Assembly: GCA_013397845.1 (NCBI GenBank)
Contig: VZTG01010177.1
Location: forward strand, 243,392 to 307,391
Source of the DNA: Melanocharis versteri
Taxonomy: Eukaryota > Chordata > Aves > Passeriformes > Melanocharitidae
Reading direction: 5' to 3'
DNA: 64,000 nt
The position numbers and the translations under genes are program-made. Below are positions 13,401-25,636 of this stretch, one piece after another (position 1 is the first letter of the stretch; the number at the start of each line of letters is the position of its first letter). The notes under the pieces are model-generated. The model did no database searches. It worked only from the letters and a program-made list of their open reading frames with translations, and had not been told where the DNA came from.

Positions 13401-16400
13401 TATTTCTTGGATAGACTTGCAAACCAGGGTTGAGATACAGGAAGCTGAGGCTTTTCCAGTACCTTGAGTAGGTGATTAATGTAAGGCAAAAGAAATAACA
13501 ACAACAACAAAAAAATTTAAAAATATGAATACAGGCAAGTCACTTATGAAGGAGGTTAAGAAAAGGGAGAGGGATAAAAGCTCAGCCATCTTCCAAATTG
13601 TGTACTGCAACACCAAATCTTTTATCACCTCCAGCTGTCAGATGACTCACACATGTTACTGAAACCCAACCCTATCAGGTATTTAGAACTGGTCTCTTGC
13701 TGGGGGGGTGACCGTCTTATGCATGTGACAATGCTGCACTGAGCCTCTGTGGACTGCAACTTAAATTTCATACAAAATGTATTTGACATTTGCACCTACA
13801 CATACGACAGTGACTTATGGCTGCCTCTTGTTCCAGTTTGCAGGAGTAATAACTGCTCCTGGGGTGATGCTACGTCCTGGACATTGGACTGGAACGCTGT
13901 TTCTGAGAGATGCTATTGCCTGGCTATGGTGCCAAGTACTCACAGAGAAACTGCCATGCAGGATCATTGTGAGGGTTCGAAAAACTGGCTGATAGGGCTT
14001 TTTAAAAGTGGTGAGTCATGATCTTAGAGGAGCATTCTTCTGGTCTTCCACAGGGACTGGTATTACAAGTCCAAGGGTTAATTTATTCAGTGATTACATA
14101 AATGTGAATCATAACTGATTAAAATGTGTGGATGACAAAGAACGGTGAATAATAAGGATATAGCAGCTCTGGAATGTGATTTACTTGGTAGGTCAAGCAC
14201 ATTTAAATATTTCAGAGCAGCAAATTGTGAATTACACTTAAGAGCAAGAAATGTAAAACAGATTCATGACAGTCTAGCACGCAGCATTGCCAGAAGCATC
14301 GAGAGATCACTAAAGATGGGTAATGGCTGTATTTTCCAGTGCAATGCTTAGGCAGAAGGATAACAGTTAAGTGGGAGGATGTGATTATATCACAAGGTGG
14401 TCTTAAGAGAGAACAACCTGGACAGACAGTTCTGGTATTTACAGCTGAAACAAGACTGAAAATTCAGAGACAAGCCACAGGAGTGATTTGAGAAACAGAG
14501 GGAATGCCTTACTCTGGAGGATGATATAATCTGGTGAGCTGGTGAAAAATAAATTAAAAAGTGATTTGACTGCTGTGTTTATTACCTTCACAGACAGAAA
14601 ATTATAGCAAGAATGAATGGCACAAAGTTGCCTCCTCCCTGGACCTGCCAGTTAGAGGTTTCAGTGAATGAAATTTGCCAGAGGGCTGCAGCTGCCAGAG
14701 CAAGAGAGGCAGCCATAATCGGACAGAGAGTTGGAGGCAATGAACCAGACACTGTGGTTAGCAATAACTATCTGTAGCTGTAATTAAAGTTTCAATACTG
14801 TAATTTTTCAACAAAAATGAGCATCAAAAATATAGAAACATATAAAACTTTAAAAAAATTATCATAAAACACGCAGCATTTATTATAAACTCTGTGAGGA
14901 AAATAAATGAAATAATGTAATCTTATAATATCAATCAATATTTTTTGGCAAGCTGTGCCGTAGTGTAAAATAAACAACCTTATTTGGTATTTCACATCAG
15001 CTGCCAAAAGCAGTTGATTATTTTGCAATCCTAATCTTAGTAGATTGTAATACTTTTCAAGTTTTCATGGGCTTTTTTGACATTAACTCCATGAAATTAA
15101 TTCATGGCTTTCATAGGACTTGATTGTTGTTATATCCTAAGGGACAGTACAAACTATTATTTCCCACAGATGAGCTTTAATTAAACTAAACTGTACTTTC
15201 AGGAAAAGATAATGTAGTGGAAAATGTTCCTCCCTCACTTATTCTCCTCTCCTACCATATTTAAGAGTTAAATCTGGCTCCTTGTTGAAGAAGATAAAGG
15301 ACAACTGATTGTGTAAGGTTTTGTTGTGCATTGTGAAGACCCAAAACTGTTAACCCATATGTTTATCTTTTTTTACTAATGCACAAAAACCTCTTTGTTT
15401 TCAGATCTGCACATACTCTATAGTCTCTCTCACAAAATATGGGGGAAAAAATCAATAAAGTCTCATTTAATAAAGGCCTAAAATATTAAAAATTGAATTT
15501 CCTAACATAACTCTTTATTTGCATAAAAGACACAAAGTAATGAGGTAGGTCATTTACTCGTCAGCATCATATTCAGCAATAAATACAGGGTTCTACATTT
15601 GAAAAAGTGGTGGGGTGGTGGTAAAATGCAGGTCCATCTGAGTACTGAAGTAAACAAGCCTGTGGTTTTCAAATGCAAGTTCCTGTGTTGAGAGGTCCAG
15701 CAGGAACATTGTTTTTCCGCAAAAAATAAAATTATAAAGCACAGCTTGCATAATTCTCTAGGGATTTGTTAAAGAAAGAGGATCAAAAGCAATGATGTGA
15801 TCACATTGTACACTAAGCATGTACATAAAATAACCCAAAAAACTAAAATAGCAATTGGTGTCAGAAAAACATGGATTCAACTAATTTTAAAAGGTCCAAA
15901 AAACCCCCCATGCACACTTCCCCAAAATTACATTCTTTATTTTTAAAACTGTTGGAGAATGGAATATACATTACAACTCTGTAAGTCAATCCCGTCATTT
16001 TTTTAGCACTCTGCTTCAGGTTTCCAATAGCTAAGGAGACACTAAGCTTTTACAAATACCTTTACTGGAATATTTAAGCAGTTATGCATAATTTTGCAGC
16101 AGTGTGAGTGGAGGCATTAGCCAGCAGGCTGAGAACCAGTGAACAGAATGATGTTCACAGGGAAAAGCTGAAGCTCTGAAAGCTCCTTGTGTTTTTAGGC
16201 TAATGCTTCAGTCAAATAAAGCAAAGTATAGCTGCAGCTGCAGGATGCCAGTGGGAGTTGACAAAGCAAAGGATAATGGCCATCTTTGAAATCTGATTAA
16301 AGAGGTTGCTGCCACCATGGAGAGTTCAGGCTGGCAGTGCATATGGATTCAGCAAGGCTTAAGTACCAGTCCCTGATAAAAACTGAACAATACAGGGATT

Positions 16401-17225
16401 TCAGCTTCCGTTCACCTGCCATAGTCATATACATTTTTTTTACTTCTTTTTAGAGTGAACGGGAAAAACACTGAATTTCAACAGGGATACAGATAAAGAA
16501 GTAAAAGCTTCTACAAAACAGATACAGAAAGGAATCTGAACTACTTCCACCTCTCAAGTCATATTTGAGTCATTCTGCATGTCATTAACACCTTACTTTT
16601 TGTTAAAAGCCTGATCTCATCTGCACTTTCACTGGATTGTCTGTTTCGAGTATTATACCAGATTGTATGTGAAGCAGCATTAAAATTCAGGCTTGGTCTT
16701 GAGTAAGCAAAACATTGTAAAGTCTTCTAAGGGACTTACGGAGTAGATGAAGTGGTATTTGAAGTCTGAAGAGCAGCTGACATGACAGTACAAAGTGGAA
16801 GATCTTTAAAGGGTTTAAGCCCCTCTCAAATACTTCACTGTTATTTCCTGTGCAACAGACAAATACTTATACTAGATTCAAAAATATTAGACTACTGCTT
16901 CTGGGACTAGTGCAACTCAAGTAGTAGATTTTGAGATTCTAGCTTGTGATCAAGCTGGAGCCTCAGAATGCACTCAGCACAGAAGATGTTGCTACATTGA
17001 GCAGTTATGTATCCAAGTCCTTCAAAACAAAAACTAGCAGAATTTACATGTGCTCCAATTTCCATTTCTTACTGCTGCCTCTGCAAGTAGTTTAACAGAT
17101 GGCACTGCTGCAAACCATCCTAAAAAATAATGCTTCTTCATTAAGGAGATGAAGAGTAAGACACTATATCCTGCATGGTTTTATCACAGCTTTGTATTTA
17201 AAAGCATATGAAAAGTATAATACAC
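10421..17225. other. Intergenic region downstream of MSMO1
   Basis: This lies between the CpG island and the MSMO1 poly(A) signal. It is AT-rich with no recognisable exon. It contains a decayed LINE relic (about 13.65-14.54 kb), an AAC run near 13500, and a short perfect inverted repeat (cttaa/ttaag around an A run) near 12111-12127. Confidence 0.6.
13650..14540 (+). mobile_element. Decayed CR1/L3-like LINE reverse-transcriptase relic
   Basis: Plus-strand reading gives scattered matches to the reverse transcriptase of CR1/L2/L3-type LINEs. A PQG-like motif followed by a hydrophobic stretch lies near 14048-14100. A degenerate FADDT-like motif (reading CVDDK) follows near 14125-14140. Further 3', a stretch near 14440-14520 resembles the 'agaaaagccacaggaatgattt' phrase of these elements. 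Frames are broken throughout, so this is a very old inactive copy. The limits are approximate and the family is uncertain. Confidence 0.45.
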
Positions 17226-17243
17226 ACATCAAACCAAACCACG

Positions 17244-17249
17244 TTTATT
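17244..17249 (-). terminator. MSMO1: Probable MSMO1 poly(A) signal
   Basis: An AATAAA on the minus strand is followed within about 10-30 bases by a GT-rich run (gtggtttggtttgatgtgtg), the usual cleavage-site arrangement. It gives a 3' UTR of about 720-750 bases after the stop at 17970. Other weaker hexamers exist, so alternative ends are possible. Confidence 0.6.
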
Positions 17250-17969
17250 TCATCAGTCACAAGTGCAAATATAGCAACAAATCAGATCAGCAAATTACAA
17301 CACATAGAGAAGAATGTAATGTAAATGCTAAGTACACTGACAGAGCCATTTCAAAAGAGCAGCAAAAAACAGTGTCTTCTAATAAAACTTCTATTCTTTT
17401 TACCTGTAATCTAAAATAATATAATAAATCTAGATCAGGAATGTCTCTGATAACTCATGTTTAGCCAGGTGTTCTGTTATTAGCAGTTCACATTATCCAG
17501 TGTGCAAAAGACTTGTCCAAGCTTCCTAGTAACAGACGTTTTGGTTTTAAGCAACTTTTACTCAATATTTAAATAATACAGTGCTGATGCTAGTTAATAA
17601 CTTCTGCTATTTGATATTATAAATTTAAGAATATGTATTTAAAAAAACTAAGACCAACTTCACTGTACATACATAATTCTACCTGGATCCAAAAATGGGC
17701 AACATTATAGATAAAACTGATTTTTTTCCTTGTCAAAAAAAGAAGATAGACACAAGTCATCTCTGGTTTTTTCCATCATCTTTAAATCTGTAGTTAAAAT
17801 ATATGCAGTACTTATCTATAAAATAGAAAACATTCCCATTAGAAAGATACTGCAGTTCAATTAGCTGTTTTTCCTGACCTCTTAGTAGCCAGGGAACAAG
17901 ATTTATGCGAAACACCCAATTGCTATTTTGCTTTACAGAAAAGCAAAAGCTGAATTTTACACTGGAAAT

Positions 17970-18177
17970 TTAGTTAGCCTTCTTCTTTGTTATGCATTGT
18001 TTCTTCTTCTCTTTTTCTTGATAGGCAATGAATTGAGAGTCTGTACCAAAGAGCCTGTCCCACCACGTGAAAGTCGAGGCGTAGTTGCCGATAAAGTTCA
18101 TGTGATGGAAATCATGGAAACGGGCCCCGGCATAGAAAGGCACCAAATGAAGAGGGTTCAGCGGGACATCGTAGCCA
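17970..18177 (-). other. MSMO1: MSMO1 last coding exon (histidine box 3, KKXX tail)
   Basis: 208 bases after a cccctgcag acceptor, starting inside the Ser229 codon. It holds HDFHHMNFIGNYASTFTWWD, a lysine-rich tail and the TAA at 17970-17972. The tail ends KKAN. Confidence 0.96.
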
Positions 18178-21100
18178 CTGCAGGGGAGAAAAAAAAAGAA
18201 AAGCAGCTAGGGTTAGGATTTTTCTGAGACATAAACTACAAAATATAGACACTAACTTGTCATTTTTATAAAAGAAAAATATTTTATAGTATTCTAAGGT
18301 CCTGAAGTAATCACTATGATATTGGCTTAATATGAAAACAAGCTCCCTCCACTCCTAGCCAAATGATTCTGTAAATTATCCCACAATGACTTTGGCACTT
18401 GCTTTTCAGCTCAGTTTACTAGGCAATACAAAAAAAATTTAAGCAGGTAACTTAAAAAAAATCACAGTGGCTGCTTCCTGCTGGCTTAGCAGTTTTAACT
18501 AAGAGTGACTTTAGGAAGGAGGAACAAGAAGAAGTAACATTATCTTTAAGTGCAAGTGACGGACATCAGCACAGCAGCTCATCAGAGAGCATCTCAAATC
18601 AACAATTATTGTATGCCTACTCTTATTTTCAGCTTACTGCAAGTTCTTCAAATATTTAAAATTCAAATATATGATTAAAGTAAGGTTGAAAGCAGAAGTG
18701 AGCCCTAGAAGGATTCCAACTCTTTTCCTTAGTAGTACTGGAAAGCCTCTTACCACCACCTAGTGGGGAGAGCGCAAGGCAATTCATTATAAACCCCTCA
18801 TGTGGAGAACAAACTAAAATGATAATTACAATAGGAAATTCGTATTTTGCATCAATGAGTTTATGGTATGTCACAACATTTGGGAAGTCTACAAGCAAAA
18901 TATGACTAAACCTGGAATGCTTTACACTATGAATCTACTGGTAGCTTATGTTCCACTAAAACACCTGACACTCAACGTGCAATAAGACACTATCTGCTTC
19001 ATAATATACTTACAAACACAAGGTCAAGTGTTAATAATATCATTTCAAAAATGAACTCCTAGTGTTCCCTGTCTCTTGAACACAGGAAAGAAAAGCTCAT
19101 TTGTTTGTAGATGAACTAAACTAAGCCTACTGGGATTTGCCCTAACATTTTGGAACCAAATTTGAAATAAGTCAGTTCTACGAGAGAGACAAGAAGTCTT
19201 GTCCTTTTTATTCACAATAAATAAACAAACAAATAAACTAAAGAAATTTATGTGTTTGTTTTAAAGAGAGTCAGAGGTCAAACAGCATAAAGTTTCTCTT
19301 GAGCAAGAAAGCAGTCTGACAAAATATTAAACAGAAAGAACTCTTAGCTGGAATATGCATAAGATCACTTGCACACCAAATAGCAATAGCCAGACATCCT
19401 AATGAGGCGTCTAGCTTCTCTAACCCTCCTTGAGATGCTCTAGCTGATGGCACACACTCTTTCAATCAGCAAGACCGGCTGCTAACACTACCTCAAAACA
19501 GAAAAGAGTGATAACTCTCCAGGTTGTGTCATTCTTTGTATGACACAGAAAAGCATTTCAGTGCAAAATAAACAGTACATCTCAGTGACAGAGACAGATG
19601 ACTTTGAGACAGACACAGGGACAAGAGAAAAAACAATTATTAAGAAGCAATGAGCATCTCACCTGTGTACATCAATGGTTTCCATCAAGCGAAAAATCAC
19701 CCATGCCCACAGAAGAACCACATGGTTACAGAAAACAACAATTCCAATAAAAAAGCCAGCTCCAAGGATGAGTGTTTCCAGAGGATGTGCATATTCTGCT
19801 TGCATTCCAAATGGAGACTAGAAAGAGAACAGACAGGGAACAGTCACTATTTTCAGTTTTACGTACTCCCAAATCAGAACCACCATTTTGCAATACTCCC
19901 CCTTTCCCACAAGACTACAACACGACAAACGGAACAATGTTGGGGACAAAGGGAATGGTATGATTGAGTGGCCATAACACACGTATTTAGCTCCTCTTTG
20001 GAAAACATGTATTCCAAGGTCATAAGGATCATCACTCTATTAGTGATTCCAAACCCTTCACTACTAGTTGAAAAGTTGAAAACTTTTATTTAGGCTTACC
20101 ATCACCCCAGGTCAAAGCGTTATTTCAGGAATATTAAAAGTGTTTGGCAAGCTCCTATCAGCTTTGCTATACATCCAGTCTTGGAAGCAGAAGAAAGAAG
20201 GAAGCCAAAATATTCTCAGAAGCAGGACTCACTTAGAAATTTATTATCAAAACAAAAATTAAAAATCCCTCATCTTTGACCATTTTTTTTAAATAAATGT
20301 GTACCACTCATATTATTTTGAGACTGATACAAGACATTTTCTCTCATATATATATATACACGCACACACACAAAGTCATTCCTACATTTGGTTTAGCAAA
20401 AAAAGACATTCCAGAGAGTTTTCAACCATGGAACACCATACACAGAGAACAGTTTAAAAAAATTTAACCTAATGCTGAAGGTTATATATAAGATCATCAG
20501 AAAAAAATGAAGTCCACTTTGTCATAAGGGATACTTTAAAATCATCTCTTTTTACTATCAGGAAAAGTTTTTAGTGAAACAGCCATTAGGATACAGATCA
20601 CTTCTGTGAGAACTGCTAACCACTCTCAAGAATAATGGCCAAAAGCTGCTCCAGCTAGACACCTGAGGGGCTGCCAAGAGCAAGCGGAAGAGAACAGCTG
20701 CTGCTGCAGATGTCTCTACATATGCATCAATCCATACCAAGCTCCTCTATTGTTGGCAGCATGCATAAAGCATCCCTGACCCAGCAGCTTGCAGCTTCCT
20801 TTTGGCACCACTTAGGTTATCCACAGCAGCACAGAAATGCATAGCACTGACTCCTGGGCTCCACAGGCAGTGCCACCTAAACACAGCACTATCATCTACA
20901 AGGTGCAAGCACTGCTGAATCCTACCTGGCTCCAGTCAAGTGTGGTTCATTGCCTGGTGCTCAATGCCAGCTCCGACACCACTAAATGCAGAACCACCCA
21001 AAATGCGTGCTGCACTGTGCTCTCCATGTGGTATTGCACAATGAGCTATACTGATTGCAGAGGCCCTCACCCAGAGCTGTAATCCCTTCCCTGAATCAAG

Positions 21101-23998
21101 TATATGATGCACGCACCCAGGTTGTGCAAGAGCCATGAGGTTGTCTGATCACGTTCTGGGGATTCACATGCTCCGAGTAACAGCCCAGGTGGTGGGGAAC
21201 TGATGAACAACCAAACCCAGACACCTACTGTTTCCCTTCGCCTAGCAATGAGACCTATATGTACATTTTTAAAAGTCCGCTTCACCTTGTTCATAGATAA
21301 GATCAAACTTTAGCAAGAATGTGATCTTTCATTTCCCTGAAATGAAATCAAATTACAGGAGGTGCTTTCAGAAGCAAAATGGATGGCTGTTCTTGACGAA
21401 GTGCCCAAGAAAAGGCTTCTAACTCACTCAAAGGAATGCAAAATTCTTCGAACATCAAATAACATGTTCAAGTAAGTTCTATCAAACATATACTAAAAAC
21501 TATTATTAAAGAAAAAAGATTGAATAATACATACAACAAACTCATGGTGGACCTTGTGGATATACTTGTATATTCTCTTGTGATGCAGTAATCTATGCAG
21601 GAAATAGTGCCAGGCATCCTCAATCACCGCACATCCAAAACACTGGGCAGCCAGAACATACCTGTAAAAAGCAGAAGATCTATCAGTTGTAGAAAATACT
21701 AGCAGACACACAATCCTGAAAGTGAAAATAGTTTATATGCTAATAATGGTCAGAAACATACCTATTACTGACTGAATAGCAGTGCACTACTTTTTTAACA
21801 TACTAAAAAATATTAATTACCAGGTAAAAAGGCTATTGCGTTTATCAGCTCTTCTGCTGATATGCTGAAGTGAGTCAGCACAGGTTAGCTCACTTCAGTC
21901 AGTGTTAGGTTAACTCACAGTTAGTGTAACAAGCTGTCATTTCAATATTACAAATGCAGTCTACAGAGAACAACCACAGACTGTGTGAGACCTTGATATA
22001 AAAACATAGAGCTGCATCAGCCATCCACACCAGAGAGCAAACAGCTCTCCAGGAAAGATGACCTTCTATGACAAAAAAACTACTGTTGGTGCTAGGGGTG
22101 GGGGAGAAGGGGGCACTTATAGCTAATCCAGTTTTGTTTAAAAGCCTATCAGCTCAGTGCAAGAAAAGAAGACTGTGAGGCAGGTGGTACATTCTCTCCT
22201 TCGAGGAACACTCTACTGCTATGATATAAAACAAGGTAGAGGGTAGAGACACTTAGGAGGAATAAAAAAATTTGGATAAATAAAACCCCCAGAAAGTCCA
22301 ACATTTAACCCACCCTACCAGGAATCCTGCTTCGCTTCCATAAACTCCCTCCTAATCCCCCTTCTGTCCTGAGGATTAGAACAGCTTGGGGCCATTTAAA
22401 AAAATTTAGGAAATTCTAATTAGCTCTTATAGCAGTTAAACATCAAACGAAGGATGATTAACAAACAGTTTACATTACCAAAAAATTATTTCCTATTAGA
22501 GTTGATGACATTAATTGTTAAATATTCTGTCTCCAACTGTATGCAACTCAGCATCACCATATCAGAAAAATGTACGCACCATCTTGGCATCTCTTCCCAC
22601 TCATAAGGGATGTTAAAAAACTCTGTGAAGTAATAGGTACCACAAATCAGGGGAAGCTGAATGAAGAAGTGGTTGAAGAGGAGGGTTTTCAAACACTTCC
22701 ACTGTTTTTCCCATGTTTCTGGTTTATCCTAAAATGAAGCAAAAAGAATTGATTGTATTACATGTTTCTATTGCAGGCAAGTGAAGTGCTGCAAAAATTC
22801 ATTTGGAGTCAGTTTAATTTCACCTTGGAAGACAGATAGCATGCCTTCCAATAATGCAGATTAACTCAGGCAACACAAATAACATGGGACTGGATTCAGT
22901 TTTGTCAAAACCTCATTTTTCTAGGCTAGTGTTTTAAGATAAGCTGTCTTGTCAGTCACCTCTTAACTCTTTTTGTTTTTTCAGTGTTTATAGTTAGCAG
23001 GAACATTTCATACTCAACAGTTTAACACAACCCAAGTTTGCTTTCCCTCTTCACTCCACAGAATGCATTTCCATTGCTAAAATAATACAAAGAGAGGCTG
23101 AACATACAGGCTTGTGAAGAAACAATTGTCTTGAAAACGTTCAGTTTTTTCAGGGAGACATTCTACCAACTACTTCAACAAATTCAGAAGCTGGTGTTAT
23201 TAATTTCTAATTCAAATTATAATGAACTAGGGGAAAACAATGATCTTTAGACACTGGATGTGCCTTTGCCTCCAGCTAGTAGTGTGCAATCCATCCTAGG
23301 CTTTCTTCACTGTTAAAATATTTCAAAATCCTTTCAAGAGGATGTGCATAGAGGTACTTCGAAGGAGACAGCTGCTATTAAATAAGCACACCATGTAATT
23401 ATTTCATACTACTAAGACACACCTCTAACACCAGATACCAGAATTCTATTCACCTTCCCCTACTGATAGAAAAACGATGCATATAAAACTTTACTAACAG
23501 TAAGACTGACCATGGTGAAAAGCATAACCCTTCCTCAGGAAAAAAAAGCAACTCCTTTTCTTCCCCAAAATCCACTCCTCTTTCTCTCCTCATACACAGA
23601 GTAATTTTAGCTTGTTGTTTCCAGGATGTCCAAGTGACTGATGAAATGGGATCATATACATTGAGAACTAGGATACTTCGGTTATATGCTCTGCCTAATG
23701 TGTTCAAAGACAAGTCAGTGTGTAGTTCACAACTTTCTCTTACCTGCTGAATTTTATACTTTTGCATGTATGGTATAAACTGGAAGATAAATCCTGGTAG
23801 ACAGAGCAAAAAGTATGAAACTTCATGAACTATAAGTGATCCCCAAGTTGCAATCTGGAACTTTGTGTAGTTATCCAGCATGTAATTCCAGGCATTTTTA
23901 AATGGTTGCTGCAGGGGATTGTCGGGTAAGAAAGAGTCTATATACTCCACTGCCAGATAAGCGGAGTTCAAGATATTAGCGCTGTCGTTCATGGCCAT
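17970..23998 (-). CDS. MSMO1: Methylsterol monooxygenase 1 (sterol C4-methyl oxidase), complete, five coding exons
   Basis: This ER membrane di-iron enzyme oxidises the C4 methyl groups of 4,4-dimethyl sterols in post-lanosterol cholesterol synthesis. Joining 23744-23998, 22580-22728, 21535-21661, 19663-19817 and 17970-18177 gives 894 bases, 297 residues plus TAA, with all introns GT-AG and phases consistent. The human protein is 293 residues. The fatty-acid-hydroxylase histidine boxes are visible: HYFLH (residues 153-157), HKVHH (170-174) and HDFHH (250-254). Hydrophobic segments lie near 52-75, 103-120 and 190-220. The C-terminus ends KKAN, a KKXX ER-retrieval signal. The start ATG at 23998 has a good context (accATGg), and the first residues align with the family N-terminus. 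The gene lies directly downstream of KLHL2 in the same orientation. No frameshift or missing key residue is seen. Confidence 0.97.
19663..19817 (-). other. MSMO1: MSMO1 coding exon 4
   Basis: 155 bases, SPFGMQAEYAHPLET at the start and ETIDVHS at the end, between a ttctag acceptor and a gtgaga donor. It encodes the hydrophobic GFFIGIVVF and VVLLWAWVIF segments. Confidence 0.95.
20346..20373. repeat. (AT)n(AC)n microsatellite
   Basis: An uninterrupted AT dinucleotide run grading into AC repeats in MSMO1 intron 3. Confidence 0.95.
21535..21661 (-). other. MSMO1: MSMO1 coding exon 3 (histidine boxes 1 and 2)
   Basis: 127 bases. It completes the Trp codon and carries HYFLH and HKVHH, the first two iron-ligand clusters. 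It ends HEFV before a gtatgt donor; the downstream exon starting SPFGM confirms this choice over a donor three bases earlier in the exon. Confidence 0.95.
21865..21898. repeat. Perfect 10-bp inverted repeat in MSMO1 intron 2
   Basis: ctgaagtgag (21865-21874) and ctcacttcag (21889-21898) flank a 14-base spacer and could form a hairpin. A second 'gttaactcacagttag' patch follows close by. No function is assigned. Confidence 0.8.
22580..22728 (-). other. MSMO1: MSMO1 coding exon 2
   Basis: Begins DKPETWEKQW after a tttag acceptor and ends in the first two bases of a Trp codon before gtgcgt. It is 149 bases and encodes a hydrophobic stretch containing LPLICGTYYF. Confidence 0.95.
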
Positions 23999-24053
23999 GG
24001 TTCAATCACAAAACATCACAATTACAGTTCTTCTGTAGTTGTCTGCAAGTAAT
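23744..24053 (-). other. MSMO1: MSMO1 exon with start codon (5' UTR end plus codons 1-85)
   Basis: The acceptor is tttgcag before 24053. There are 55 bases of 5' UTR, then ATG at 23998 and 85 codons ending in KIQQ before a gtaaga donor. It covers the N-terminus and first membrane segment. Confidence 0.93.
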
Positions 24054-24599
24054 CTGCAAATTTGGAGAAAAATTCAATAAACAGAAGTTAATCTTCAGAG
24101 AAAAAAAACATTACATGATATAGTCATTGCCTAGTTTTAAAGTAAAAACCGGGAAAAGGGGGGAAAGACAAATTCTCTTCATACAGAATAACTAAAAGAA
24201 CAAAGCTTTAGATTGGTTTGAGTGGCAAACCAATTTGAGAGGCAATCAGCTCCTAGGTTTTGAGATTATGTCAAGGGAGATTATGTCCAAAAGCATAAAT
24301 AAATATTAATTACTAGCCAAATTTATTTCAACGTTTTTGTAGGATAATTGTATTTTGTACTAAAAAAGCAACAGGAAGGTTCAAACAAGATTTAGCAGAT
24401 TAATTAACTGCAATCTCTTGATTATCCAGTCCCATTTTTCTCATGGCCGTGAATCAAAATCCCTGCAAATTATATCAACACTCCAGCTGGCTTGAGGCAA
24501 TCCACCTTCCCTGGGTAACGGACTTTTCCTCACAGCTCCCACAACCACAGAGGCTGCATTCCCGCAGGTGCCCTGAACTCACACCATTTCCACAGACCA

Positions 24600-25045
24600 G
24601 GTTCCTTGTTGGTTTGGCTTGGAAGGGATCTTTAAACATCATTTACAGCCCAGCCCTCTTGGGATGGGCAGGGACATTTTTCATGACATCAAGTGGCTCA
24701 AAGCACCATCCCAGCTGGCCTTCAAACACTTCCAGGGTTGGGGCATCCACAACTTTTCTGCTCAACCTGTGCCAGTGTCTCAGCACTCTCATTGTAAAAG
24801 ATGTCATTCTTATGCCAAATCCAAACCTATCCACTTTTAGTTAACAACATTGCCCTGTGCTTTGCCACTACAAGACTTGGCAAAAAGCCCCCGTTATGTA
24901 CCACAGTATGGTGTTCCTTGAGCCTTCTCTTCTCCAGGCTGCACAACCCCAATTCTTCCAGCCTCTCCCCACTGGTGATGTGTCCTCTGAGCATTTCCTC
25001 CTCTGGACCCCTTTAACAGGTCCATCTTCACCTCTCTAACAGGTT
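24600..25045 (-). mobile_element. CR1 LINE 3' fragment
   Basis: The plus strand reads as the reverse complement of a CR1 3' end: 'ttggcttggaagggatct', 'cacttccagggttggggcat', 'gccttctcttctccaggctg' and 'cctctggacccctttaacag' occur in the expected order. About 450 bases, 5'-truncated and diverged, with small indels. It is characteristic of bird and reptile genomes. Confidence 0.9.
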
Positions 25046-25111
25046 TGCAACTCACAGGCTACAGGACACTGGTCCATCGCCAGCTGGAACACTTAGATTA
25101 GATCCAACATA

Positions 25112-25330
25112 AATCACAAAATCGCAGAATCAGTTAGGCTGGAAAAGAGCTCTGAGATCATCAGTTCAAACCTATGACCCAACACCACCCTTTCAACCAG
25201 ACCACGGCACCAAGTGCCACATCCAGTCCTTCCTCGAACTAAAAAGGGGAGGGCGACTCCGTCACCACGCTGCGCAGCCCACTCCAACGTGTAATCACCC
25301 TCACATACTAAGCAGCACACCAAGCCAGTA
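25112..25330 (-). mobile_element. Second CR1 LINE 3' fragment
   Basis: Starts 'cacaaaatcgcagaatcagt' and continues 'aggctggaaaagagctctga', a CR1 3' end of a different subfamily from the neighbour, in the same orientation. It abuts the MSMO1 CpG island, within about 50 bases. Confidence 0.85.
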
Positions 25331-25570
25331 CCCAACAACATTAGTTATCGTCCTTCTTTCCTAGCAACAGCATCACGATGCTGCCACTTCTTATTAACAG
25401 CAAAAGCACCGCAGCGGACGCCAAGGCAGCTCACAGCCCGAGCTCCCGGCCCGGCTCCTCCGTCCCGCCCGGCCCTGCCAGGCAGCGGGCACAGGCCGGC
25501 ACACGCCGCCCACGCGCGGGGAACGCCGAGGAGAGACGAGCTCCCTCGGGGAGCCCGCACCCCGGCCCCC

Positions 25571-25607
25571 GCAGCCCCGCAGCAGCCCCGCAGCAGCCCC
25601 GCAGCAG
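25571..25607. repeat. GC-rich tandem repeat, 11-bp unit GCAGCAGCCCC
   Basis: About 3.3 copies run straight into the assembly gap, so the array may be longer than shown. It lies in the presumed 5' UTR or core promoter of MSMO1. Confidence 0.93.
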
Positions 25608-25636
25608 NNNNNNNNNNNNNNNNNNNNNNNNNNNNN
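25608..25636. other. Assembly gap (29 N)
   Basis: A short unknown run at the end of the 11-bp tandem array, probably collapsed repeat or high-GC dropout. Frames across it are artefacts. Confidence 0.98.

Larger units (their letters stand above)
24054..25379 (-). other. MSMO1: MSMO1 first intron (5' noncoding)
   Basis: Lies between the 24053 acceptor and the CpG island where transcription probably starts. About half is CR1 LINE sequence (two fragments, below). The donor of the noncoding first exon cannot be placed because the promoter is gapped. Confidence 0.6.

Noticed and set aside
17928..18227. Plus-strand 99-residue frame
   Set aside because: It is the antisense shadow of the last MSMO1 exon.
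23450..23743. Extension of the MSMO1 start exon reading frame past KIQQ
   Set aside because: A gtaaga donor sits exactly at 23743, and the family continues with DKPETW in the next exon. The extension is intron.
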